A stretch of 16,829 nt of DNA from Novosphingobium sp. (GTDB lineage: Bacteria > Pseudomonadota > Alphaproteobacteria > Sphingomonadales > Sphingomonadaceae), in contig JAJTFU010000101.1 in the NCBI GenBank assembly GCA_021299075.1, positions 1 to 16,829 of the forward strand. Reading direction: 5' to 3'. A model generated the notes under the pieces. That model worked only from the letters and a program-made list of their open reading frames with translations, was not told the origin of the DNA and searched no databases. Both the position numbers and the translations under genes were made by a program. This document shows positions 1-6,694 of this stretch, piece by piece. Positions within the stretch are counted from its first letter, which is position 1, and every line of letters begins with the position of its first letter.

Positions 1-804
1 CTCGATCCCAATATCAAGGTGATCGCTCCCTGGCGCGAATGGGACCTGACCAGCCGGACCGCGCTGATCGCCTGGGCCGAAGCGCACCAGATCCCGGTGC
101 CCAAGGACAAGCGCGGCGAAAGCCCGTTTTCGACCGACGCGAACCTCCTCCACACCTCGTCCGAGGGCAAGGTGCTGGAAAATCCGTGGGACGAGACCCC
201 GGACTATGTCTATTCGCGCACGGTCAATCCGGAAGACGCGCCCGACGCGCCGGAATACATCACCATCGATTTCGAAAAGGGCGATGGCGTCGCGCTGAAT
301 GGCACGGCGATGAGCCCGGCGACGCTGCTGGCCGCGCTCAATGACCTGGGTCGCAAGCACGGCATCGGCCGGCTCGATCTGGTCGAGAACCGCTTCGTCG
401 GCATGAAGAGCCGCGGGATGTACGAGACCCCCGGCGGCGAGATCTATGCCCGGGCCCACCGCGGGATCGAATCGATCACGCTCGATCGCGGTGCAGCGCA
501 CCTCAAGGACGAGCTGATGCCCAAGTATGCCGAGCTGATCTACAACGGCTTCTGGTTCGCACCCGAGCGCGAGATGCTGCAGGCCGCGATCGACCACAGC
601 CAGGCCAAGGTTTCGGGCACGGTCCGGCTAAAGCTCTACAAGGGCATGGCCAGCGTGGTTGGCCGCAAGAGCCCCAACTCGCTCTACAGCGAACGGCACG
701 TTACTTTCGAGGACGATGCCGGCGCCTATGACCAGAAGGATGCAGCGGGCTTTATCAAGCTCAACGCGCTCCGGCTGAGGCTGCTTGCCCAGCGCGATCG
801 ATAA
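1..804 (+). CDS. argG: Argininosuccinate synthase, C-terminal part (gene runs off the left edge)
   Basis: Argininosuccinate synthase joins citrulline and aspartate with ATP in the cytosol, the penultimate step of arginine synthesis. The frame is open from base 1, so only the last 267 residues of a protein normally about 400 long are present; the ATP-binding N-terminal domain lies outside the window. Recognisable C-terminal family segments are FSTDANLLHTSSEGKVLENP near the left end, VENRFVGMKSRGMYETPGG in the middle, and SLYSERHVTFEDD with FIKLNALRLRLLAQR at the end. The stop is TAA at 802-804. It is followed by an A-tract and hairpin whose polarity suits the opposite strand, so the gene's own terminator is unclear. 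Nothing odd is seen within the visible part. Identity is near certain from the conserved blocks. Confidence 0.96.
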   Translation, partial: LDPNIKVIAPWREWDLTSRTALIAWAEAHQIPVPKDKRGESPFSTDANLLHTSSEGKVLENPWDETPDYVYSRTVNPEDAPDAPEYITIDFEKGDGVALNGTAMSPATLLAALNDLGRKHGIGRLDLVENRFVGMKSRGMYETPGGEIYARAHRGIESITLDRGAAHLKDELMPKYAELIYNGFWFAPEREMLQAAIDHSQAKVSGTVRLKLYKGMASVVGRKSPNSLYSERHVTFEDDAGAYDQKDAAGFIKLNALRLRLLAQRDR

Positions 805-829
805 AAAAAGCGCGCCTGAAATAGGCGCG
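803..829 (-). terminator. Intrinsic-terminator-like hairpin facing the minus strand
   Basis: A perfect 7-bp stem (cgcgcct 811-817, aggcgcg 823-829) encloses a 5-nt loop. A run of seven A lies at 803-809, so on the minus strand the stem is followed by seven T, a canonical rho-independent signal for leftward transcription. On the plus strand the stem is followed by actcgattctg, which is poor in T, so argG would be served badly. It probably ends leftward transcripts that pass rlmD, or stops antisense transcription into argG. Confidence 0.6.
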
Positions 830-858
830 ACTCGATTCTGTCCACCGCATGCACGGGG

Positions 859-891
859 TTATCCACCGCCAAACTGGGCGCCTGTGGATAA
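859..891. repeat. Perfect 8-bp inverted repeat of DnaA-box-like words
   Basis: Arms ttatccac (859-866) and gtggataa (884-891) are exact reverse complements. The right arm extended by one base, tgtggataa at 883-891, is a perfect match to the consensus DnaA box TTATCCACA read on the other strand. The left, ttatccacc, has one mismatch. Inside the arms cgcc (867-870) can also pair with ggcg (877-880), so the unit can fold as a longer stem with a 3-nt bulge. The word tccaccgc also occurs as a direct repeat at 841-848 and 862-869. It could be a DnaA-binding site, or simply an RNA hairpin at the 3' end of argG mRNA. Confidence 0.45.
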
Positions 892-1156
892 GTCGAACAT
901 TTTCCGCTTGTGCGACTCAGCAATGAGGCGCAGTTTCCAGGTGTCGGGAGGTTAAACTGAACCTGAATTTCCGGTGGGAAACCACTGAAAGGAAAGGGGA
1001 AAACACAACCTCAAGATGCTGGCAGCGATGCCCGCAGCAGTGTCGGAAAACACGCGGGAAAGGCTCTTCGGAGCGGCTCACGCGAACCGCAGATGCAGCG
1101 AGCGGCGCGCAGTCAGGAGGCTGCTTCGCAGCAGCCGGAAAGGCGGACGGAAAGCG

Positions 1157-1359
1157 TGGCTTCGGCCAGGCAGACGGAAAGCCGGAACGGCGGGCGGGAA
1201 GCGGCTACGGAACCGCCAGGCGATACGGGAAAGGCTTTCGGGCCGGAACCGCCGCCTGACGGGACCGGGACGCCGGAAGCGAAACCGGACGATGAACGCC
1301 GGCTCTCACGAGCCAGCCGGAATGTGCGAGACAGTGTGCGAAACATGGCTTCGGCCAGG
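1157..1359 (+). repeat. Pair of identical 14-nt hairpin-forming direct repeats
   Basis: The word tggcttcggccagg occurs at 1157-1170 and again at 1346-1359, 189 bp apart. Each copy holds the hairpin tggc-ttcg-gcca with a cUUCGg loop. A second short direct repeat, acggaaag, lies at 1147-1154 and 1174-1181 on either side of the first copy. The repetition supports the view that the region is a modular RNA rather than a coding sequence. Confidence 0.5.
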
Positions 1360-1516
1360 TGGAGCAGGCCCGATGCGACGAGCATCACGATGCAAGAGCA
1401 CTCACGGTGCGATGGCACGCGAGGTGGTCGAAAACGCATCACCGCGGCTGAACTGTCCAGGACAACCCCGGAACGGCGATCGCCCAACTCGGCCGGAAGA
1501 ATAGAAGGCGTAGCGT

Positions 1517-1540
1517 GGGGCTGGTGGCGACACCGGCCCC
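1517..1540 (+). terminator. Hairpin at the right end of the noncoding region, possible weak terminator
   Basis: An 8-bp stem (ggggctgg 1517-1524 with ccggcccc 1533-1540, one G-T wobble) encloses an 8-nt loop and is followed on the plus strand by atttgctgtct. It lies 10 bp beyond the rlmD stop, between convergent transcription units. The T-tract is weak, and on the minus strand there is none. It could end a plus-strand RNA; it is not a textbook terminator. Confidence 0.35.
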
Positions 1541-1549
1541 ATTTGCTGT

Positions 1550-2806
1550 CTAGGCCTGGCGCACGAACAGGCTGGCCAGCTCGACATGCGTCGACCAGCG
1601 GAACTGGCCAACCGGGCGCAGCTCCCTCAGCACGAACCCGGCATCGACCAGCATGGCGGCATCCTTGGCCCAGCTGGCCGGATTGCAACTGATATAGACC
1701 ACGCGCTGTACCGTGCTCTCGGCAATCCGCTCGACCTGTTCGCGGGCACCGGCCCGGGGCGGATCGAGCAGGACGGCGCTGAAGCGACTCAGCTCATCCG
1801 GCATCAGCGGATTGCGGAACAGGTCGCGGTGCGCCGTGTGGACCGGCAGGCCGGTGCGCGCGACGGCTGCCTTGCAGGCCATGTGCGCCGCGCGCTCGGC
1901 CTCGGCGGCAAGGACCTTGGTTTCGGGACCAGCCAGCGCAAAGGCAAAGGTGCCAAGACCAGCGAACAGGTCAGCTACCGTTGCGCAGCCCGCGAGCCAC
2001 TCCTTGGCCGCAGCGACCAGTGCCGCCTCGCCGTCGGCCGTTGCCTGGAGGAAGGCCCCCGGCGGGAATGGCACGGCGACGCCTGACAGCGTGATCGAGA
2101 CCGGCTCGGGCTCCCAAACCGTGTCAGGTCCGTATCCAGCATCCAGCGTCAGCCGCGCCAGGGCATGGTCGCGCGCGAAATCGAGCAGCAGCTCGGTCAG
2201 CATCAGCCCTTCGGCGCTGAGACCCTTGATGCCGAGGTCGATCCCCTGATCGGTGACGGTCACTTCGATATCGGCCGCAAGCTTGGCGTGGGCGTGCTTG
2301 CCAGGCTTGCCCTTGCCCTTCTTCGGCTGGCTCTGCCCCAGCTTGATCAGCAGCTTGCGCAGGTTCGGCAGCACCGCGACGATCTCTGGCCGCAGCCCCG
2401 GGCATTCACTGAGTTCGACGAGCCTGTGCGACCTTGCTTCACGGAAGCCGATCACCACCCGGCCTTGGCTGCTCTCAGCCCGCAGCGAGGCGCGGCGGCG
2501 GCTTCCCGGCGGCGAAAGATGCGGCGGGGCGATCAGCTCTGCGCCCAGTTCCTGCGCGGAGGAGGCATTGCTGACCCGCGCCGCGACGAAATCGGCCAGG
2601 CTCTCCTCATCAAGCTGCTGCAACTGGCAGCCCCCGCACTGGCCGAAATGTCGGCAGGGCGGTGTCACGTGGTGTGGCCCCGGCAGCAACGTGCCATCGG
2701 CGCACAGGGTATCACCCGGCGCCGCGCCCCAGGCATAGCGGCCAGAGGCGGTAACGCCGTCGCCCTTGGCGGCGATGCGGATGATCTTTTCTTCGGTGTC
2801 AGTCAC
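1550..2806 (-). CDS. rlmD: 23S rRNA (uracil-5-)-methyltransferase, RlmD/TrmA family
   Basis: A 418-residue SAM-dependent m5U RNA methyltransferase of the RlmD/RumA/TrmA family; the likely substrate is 23S rRNA. Four iron-sulfur cysteines are visible as C51-x5-C57-x2-C60 and C135 in SECPGL. The Rossmann methyltransferase part shows PPGAFLQ (249-254), the SAM loop DLFAGLGTFA (279-288), LLDPPRAGA (346-354), the catalytic cysteine C374 in YISCNP, and the base-type glutamate E409 in STHVELASLF. Length is close to that of E. coli RlmD. A Lys-rich insert lies at about 158-173. The start is GTG at 2806, overlapping the stop of the upstream NAD(P)HX-repair gene in a GTGA tetranucleotide, which implies translational coupling. 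Family is sure. The exact target (U1939, U747 or another site) cannot be told from sequence alone, so the symbol is probable. Confidence 0.85.
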   Translation of the reverse strand: MTDTEEKIIRIAAKGDGVTASGRYAWGAAPGDTLCADGTLLPGPHHVTPPCRHFGQCGGCQLQQLDEESLADFVAARVSNASSAQELGAELIAPPHLSPPGSRRRASLRAESSQGRVVIGFREARSHRLVELSECPGLRPEIVAVLPNLRKLLIKLGQSQPKKGKGKPGKHAHAKLAADIEVTVTDQGIDLGIKGLSAEGLMLTELLLDFARDHALARLTLDAGYGPDTVWEPEPVSITLSGVAVPFPPGAFLQATADGEAALVAAAKEWLAGCATVADLFAGLGTFAFALAGPETKVLAAEAERAAHMACKAAVARTGLPVHTAHRDLFRNPLMPDELSRFSAVLLDPPRAGAREQVERIAESTVQRVVYISCNPASWAKDAAMLVDAGFVLRELRPVGQFRWSTHVELASLFVRQA

Positions 2807-4434
2807 AGGCAGGCCGCGTAGGCCCTTGCTACCTGCGCCGCAAGCTCTCCGGCGGTAAAGGGTGCCGGAGTATGCCGCGCAGCCTCGCCGTGCAGCCAGA
2901 CGCCTTCACAGGCGGCGGCAAAGGCTTCCGCGCCACTGGCCAGCCGGCTGGCGATGGCACCGCCCAGGACATCGCCGGTCCCCGCGGTGGAAAGCCAGCT
3001 CGAGGCGCGCCGCGCAAAGGCCACCCGGCCATCGGGCGCCGCGACCACGGTATCCGCTCCCTTTGCGACCACGACTATCCCAGCGGTGCGGGCCAGCGCC
3101 TCGGCCCGCTCCAGCTTGCAACCCGACCCATCGAGCCCGAAGGCCCGTTCCAGCGCAAACAGCTCGCCTTCGTGCGGCGTGGCAACGACCGGTGCCTCGC
3201 GCTCCGTCAGGTTGCGCGGGCTGAGCAGGATCAGGCCGTCGGCATCGACCACGGCAGGGATCGGCTCGGACAGCGCTACGGCCAGTCGCTCACGCGCCAC
3301 GGCATCGCGCCCCAGCCCCGGCCCGACCAGCAGCGCGGCATAGCGGTTGTCGGTCAGCACTTCGGCCAGCGGCTGGTGATCTACCACCAGATCGGGCGGC
3401 GCGCCCTCAGCCGCGCCCAGCACCTTGACGTAGCCGGCACCCGCGCCTTGTGCCGCGCGCGCCGCCAGCAGCGCCGCGCCCGGCATGGCGCCAGCCACCA
3501 CGCCTAGCAGGCCGCGCGTGTACTTGTGTGCGTTGCTGCCTGGCGCAGCCAACTGCGGCCGCGTGATCAGCCGCGCCGCCTCGGGCAGGTCCGCCACGCC
3601 GATCGGCACCAGTCGCAGTTCGCCCATCATCGGCGCAGCGGGCAATAAGAAATGCGCCGGCTTCCAGGCACCGAGCGCCAGGGTAAGGTGCCAGTCGGGC
3701 AGCCCATTGCCCAGCATCATGCCATTGTCGGCATGGATGCCGCTGGGCAGATCGACGGCCACCCGGCGGGCGTGACTGGCTGCCAGGCGATTGAGCAGGG
3801 CCAGGTCATCCGCCTCCAACGGCCGGGTCAGCCCGGTGCCGAACAGGCAATCGACCAACACTTCGCCTTGCGGCACGGCATCGCGGCCCAGCACTTGGCC
3901 CTGAAAGAGCGCGCGCGCGGTCCGGGACGCGGGGGTCTTCGAATCGCTCGCCGCGACCACCTGTACCGCCCCGCCCCGCTCGCGGATCGCCTCGGCAATG
4001 ACATAGCCATCGCCGCTGTTGTTGCCAGGGCCGCACAGCACGGTCACGGATCTGCCCCCGCTCATCCGCCAGACCCATTCTGCCGCGCCATCGGCCTTCA
4101 CCGGCACGACATAGCGATCATCGCCCAGGATCACCTCCCAGCGGTCTCCCTTGAGCGCCGACTGGCTCTGGTCCGCGCCGTCGGCCGCCAGCAGGTTCTG
4201 GCCATCCGTACTGGCAACCAGCCGCCGGAACTTGCCATCGGGATGGCGCACGACGAAGGCCGGGCGGCCCTCGTCGGTGCCACGCTCCAGCGTGCAATCC
4301 TGCGCCAGTTCGGTTGCGCCGCCCAGGCCGCACCAGATCGTTTCGGCGGAAACGGCTGTCCCTGCTTCTTCTGCCGCCGGCCCGCAAGCGGCGACCAACA
4401 GCGTCAAAACAAGGCTAGATATCCGCGTAGACAT
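2803..4434 (-). CDS. nnr: Lipoprotein fused to N-truncated NAD(P)HX epimerase and complete NAD(P)HX dehydratase
   Basis: The frame from ATG 4434 encodes 543 residues in three parts. Residues 1-17 form a lipoprotein signal ending in the lipobox VAAC (Cys17). Residues about 18-114 look like a small sphingomonad periplasmic lipoprotein with a conserved CTLER segment. From about residue 115 the sequence becomes NnrE (YjeF_N), entering at GAAEWVWRM and followed by VLCGPGNNSGDGYV (131-144), VDCLFGTGL and VAVDLPSG. From about 300 a complete NnrD follows: HKYTRG, LLVGPGLGRD, VVDADGL, ATPHEGE and STAGTGDVLGG with the catalytic Asp. NnrE/NnrD repair hydrated NAD(P)H in the cytosol. The first 40-50 residues of NnrE, including the usual LMxRAG helix, are absent, and GNNGGDG is GNNSGDG. 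A deletion near 4085-4095 that joined two neighbouring genes in frame explains this best. An exported NnrE/D would make no sense, so function is doubtful unless an internal start (Met at about residue 124) is used. It overlaps the ilvD end by 20 nt. Confidence 0.8.
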   Translation of the reverse strand: MSTRISSLVLTLLVAACGPAAEEAGTAVSAETIWCGLGGATELAQDCTLERGTDEGRPAFVVRHPDGKFRRLVASTDGQNLLAADGADQSQSALKGDRWEVILGDDRYVVPVKADGAAEWVWRMSGGRSVTVLCGPGNNSGDGYVIAEAIRERGGAVQVVAASDSKTPASRTARALFQGQVLGRDAVPQGEVLVDCLFGTGLTRPLEADDLALLNRLAASHARRVAVDLPSGIHADNGMMLGNGLPDWHLTLALGAWKPAHFLLPAAPMMGELRLVPIGVADLPEAARLITRPQLAAPGSNAHKYTRGLLGVVAGAMPGAALLAARAAQGAGAGYVKVLGAAEGAPPDLVVDHQPLAEVLTDNRYAALLVGPGLGRDAVARERLAVALSEPIPAVVDADGLILLSPRNLTEREAPVVATPHEGELFALERAFGLDGSGCKLERAEALARTAGIVVVAKGADTVVAAPDGRVAFARRASSWLSTAGTGDVLGGAIASRLASGAEAFAAACEGVWLHGEAARHTPAPFTAGELAAQVARAYAACL

Positions 4435-6133
4435 GGGTTTCGGCCTTGGCCCCGGGGTGCGTAACCGCACCCTTGTAGGCCGGACCCACGATCTGCGCAT
4501 AGCGCCAAAGTGCGCCCGCATTGTAGTCATGCCCGCGCGGCGCCCAGCCCTTGCGGCGCTCGGCCAGTTCGGCTTCATCGACTTCCAGTTCGATCGTCCC
4601 AGCTTCGGCATCGATCGCGATCATGTCGCCTTCCTTGACCAGTGCGATCGGGCCGCATTCGGCCGCTTCCGGGCCGACATGGCCGATGCAGAAACCGCGG
4701 GTCGCGCCGGAGAAGCGGCCATCGGTGATCAGCGCCACCTTCTCACCCATGCCCTGGCCATAGAGCGCCGCCGTGGTCGCCAGCATTTCGCGCATGCCCG
4801 GTCCGCCGCGCGGACCTTCGTTGCGGATCACGATCACGCTGCCTTCACGGATTGCCTTGGCCTCGACCGCCGCAAAGGCATCTTCCTCGCATTCGAACAC
4901 CTGCGCAGGGCCGCGGAACTGAAGCCGTGCCATCCCGGCAACCTTAACGATCGCCCCCTCGGGTGCCAGCGAACCGCGCAGGCCGACGACCCCGCCAGTC
5001 GGCGTCAGCGGGCTCTTCACGTCATAGATCACCTTCTGGTCAGGGTTCCAGGTGATCTCCTCGATGTTCTCACCCAGGGCCTTGCCGGTCACGGTGATGG
5101 GCTCCGGATCGAGGAACCCGCCATCCAGCAGCGTCTTCATCACCATGTAGACGCCGCCGGCATCGTACATGTCCTTGGCAACGTACTTCCCGCCGGGCTT
5201 GAGGTCCGCGATATAGGGCGTCGACTTGAAGATCTCGGCCACGTCGAACAGGTCGAAATCGATCCCGCATTCGCTGGCCATGGCCGGCAGATGCAGCGCG
5301 GCATTGGTCGAGCCGCCGGTAGCTGCCACAACGCGGGCGGCATTCTCAAAGGCGGCACGCGTGCAGATCGTCCGGGGCCGCAGATTGCGCTCGACCAGGT
5401 TCATCACCTGCTTGCCGGCGGCGATCGCGATTTCCTCGCGTGACTTGTAAGGAGCTGGCGCCATATTGCTGTTCGGCAATGACAATCCGATAGCTTCACC
5501 GACGCAGGCCATGGTGTTGGCGGTATACTGTCCGCCGCATGCCCCGTGGCCGGGACAGGCCGCCTTTTCGATCGCCGTCAGCTCGCTCAACGGGCAAGCG
5601 CCAGCCGAATAGCGCCCGACCACTTCGAACACGTCCTGCACCGTCAGGTCGCGGTCCTGGTAACGGCCGGGCAGGATCGAGCCGCCGTAGACGAAGATCG
5701 ACGGCACGTTGAGCCGAAGCATCGCCATCATCATGCCGGGCAGGCTCTTGTCGCAGCCGGCAAAGCCGACGATCGCATCGTAGCAATGCCCGCGGACCGA
5801 GAGCTCAACCGAATCGGCGATCACTTCGCGGCTGACCAGCGAGCTGCGCATGCCCTGGTGGCCCATCGCGATCCCGTCGGTCACGGTAATGGTGTTGAAC
5901 CGCCGCGGCGTACCGCCCGCTGCGATCACGCCATCGCGGCAGATGTTCGCCTGGAAATCGAGCGCCGTGTTGCAGGGCGCAGAGTCGTTCCCGGCCGAGA
6001 CCACCGCCACGAACGGCTGGGCGATCTCTTCCTCGGTCATGCCCATCGCATAATAGTACGAGCGTTGCGGGGCCCGTTCAGGACCGACCGAAACATAACG
6101 GCTGGGCAGGCGGCTCTTGTCGAAGCGAGTCAT
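4415..6133 (-). CDS. ilvD: Dihydroxy-acid dehydratase
   Basis: IlvD dehydrates 2,3-dihydroxy-isovalerate and -methylvalerate to the 2-keto acids, the third common step of valine and isoleucine synthesis, in the cytosol. The 572-residue product shows the three cluster cysteines: C54 (SAGNDSAPCN), C127 (GFAGCDKSLPG, with K129 as the probable carbamylated metal ligand) and C199 (CPGHGACGGQ). The catalytic serine is S475 in DGRFSGATRG. Length and motif spacing resemble the shorter [2Fe-2S]-type IlvD enzymes. The start is ATG 6133: an AGGA lies 7 nt or so upstream, and the sequence MTRFDKSRLPSRYV begins as the family does. The frame is open for another 150 bp upstream, but that stretch is not family-like. 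The 3' end overlaps the lipoprotein start by 20 nt. The gene appears intact, in contrast to the genes on either side. Confidence 0.95.
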   Translation of the reverse strand: MTRFDKSRLPSRYVSVGPERAPQRSYYYAMGMTEEEIAQPFVAVVSAGNDSAPCNTALDFQANICRDGVIAAGGTPRRFNTITVTDGIAMGHQGMRSSLVSREVIADSVELSVRGHCYDAIVGFAGCDKSLPGMMMAMLRLNVPSIFVYGGSILPGRYQDRDLTVQDVFEVVGRYSAGACPLSELTAIEKAACPGHGACGGQYTANTMACVGEAIGLSLPNSNMAPAPYKSREEIAIAAGKQVMNLVERNLRPRTICTRAAFENAARVVAATGGSTNAALHLPAMASECGIDFDLFDVAEIFKSTPYIADLKPGGKYVAKDMYDAGGVYMVMKTLLDGGFLDPEPITVTGKALGENIEEITWNPDQKVIYDVKSPLTPTGGVVGLRGSLAPEGAIVKVAGMARLQFRGPAQVFECEEDAFAAVEAKAIREGSVIVIRNEGPRGGPGMREMLATTAALYGQGMGEKVALITDGRFSGATRGFCIGHVGPEAAECGPIALVKEGDMIAIDAEAGTIELEVDEAELAERRKGWAPRGHDYNAGALWRYAQIVGPAYKGAVTHPGAKAETHVYADI

Positions 6134-6176
6134 TTTCAGTCCTTGCGAATGGCACTTGGCGCAATTCGCCCTGCCT

Positions 6177-6694
6177 TCAGGACAGCGAAAGCGCAACCCT
6201 GTTGCACAGCCGGGCCAGCCTTTCGGCCCAATTTGCCTGTTGCGCCGGGATCGCGACCTCATCCTGGCGCAGTTCGATGCCAAGGTACGGCCGCCCCTCC
6301 GCCTCGCAGTGCCGGTTCATGGTGTAGTTGAGGAGCTTGCCCGAATAGGGCAGCTGGTCGCCAACGCAGAGGCCCTCGGCCTCCAGCAGCGGAATGGCGA
6401 GGCGGGCGGCGCGGTCATCCTGGTTATAGAGCACGCCGACCTGCCAGGGTCGCGGCTCGTCGCTGGTGGCGAGCTGCGGGGTGAAGCTGTGCAGCGAGAG
6501 GACCAGCGCGGGCCGGCCAGCAGCGCGCCGACTTCCGCCACGCCTAGGTCAACCGCGATATGCTGGCCCAAAAGGGCCGGATCGATGCCGAGATCGATGT
6601 CGTCAGGCACCCGGTTGGAGGCATGGTCGGAGATGACCAGAATTCCGCCAAAGCGTGGCGTGCCGAGCAAGCGGAAGGCTTCGTGCTCCTTCAC
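6177..6694 (-). pseudogene. N-formylglutamate amidohydrolase remnant (internal deletion plus frameshift)
   Basis: Two adjoining frames each carry part of an FGase-family protein (PF05013). The first, from GTG 6694, reads FRLLGTPRFGG, VISDHASN and DLGIDPALLGQHIAVD. At about 6509-6520 the homology jumps to another frame, which reads ALVLSLHSFTPQL, VGVLYNQDDRAARL, PYSGKLLNYTMNRH and YLGIELRQD, then stops at TGA 6177-6179. Family members carry roughly 75 residues between these halves, including an SRLVxDxNRE-type motif, and these are missing. The net length (518 nt) is not a multiple of three. The gene is therefore broken by an internal deletion, or the assembly has lost a segment. The start overlaps the ispE stop in a GTGA tetranucleotide. 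Intact relatives hydrolyse N-formyl-amino acids such as N-formylglutamate; this copy should be inactive. Confidence 0.82.

Larger units (their letters stand above)
960..1545 (+). ncRNA. Candidate structured noncoding RNA region (GGA-rich, multiple tetraloop hairpins)
   Basis: No convincing protein is encoded here: open frames in several registers give Arg/Gly/Pro-rich, low-complexity translations with no recognised domain. The plus strand can fold into many short local hairpins joined by purine linkers. Examples are gtgg-GAAA-ccac at 974-985 (GNRA loop), gctc-TTCG-gagc at 1063-1074, a 7-bp stem with a tcgc loop at 1119-1136, tggc-TTCG-gcca at 1157-1168 and again at 1346-1357, ggctc-tcac-gagcc at 1301-1314, gatgc/gcatc at 1372-1386 and gcac/gtgc at 1398-1410. 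Several loops have the stabilising cUUCGg or GNRA form only when read on the plus strand. Linkers are dominated by GGAAA. No clear sigma70 promoter was found. It does not match RNase P, tmRNA, 6S or SRP RNA as I know them. Boundaries are approximate, and the whole call is inference from sequence texture. Confidence 0.35.

Noticed and set aside
841..891. Chromosomal origin of replication
   Set aside because: Only two DnaA-box-like words, no AT-rich unwinding region, and no neighbouring genes typical of alphaproteobacterial origins.
960..1545. RNase P RNA, tmRNA, 6S RNA or a CRISPR array
   Set aside because: The hallmark core sequences of these RNAs are absent, and repeats are not regularly spaced with unique spacers.
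1016..1692. Open frames of 160-200 codons on both strands in the argG-rlmD gap
   Set aside because: Their products are Arg/Gly/Pro-rich with no recognised motif, overlap one another in several frames, and some run into rlmD antisense. High GC alone gives such long frames.
4435..4611. N-terminal extension of the lipoprotein/NnrE frame
   Set aside because: The added residues overlap the ilvD coding region and are basic and unlike a signal peptide. The lipoprotein signal clearly starts at ATG 4434.
6134..6283. Upstream extension of ilvD
   Set aside because: The extra 50 residues are not family-like and overlap the amidohydrolase remnant. ATG 6133 has a good ribosome-binding site.
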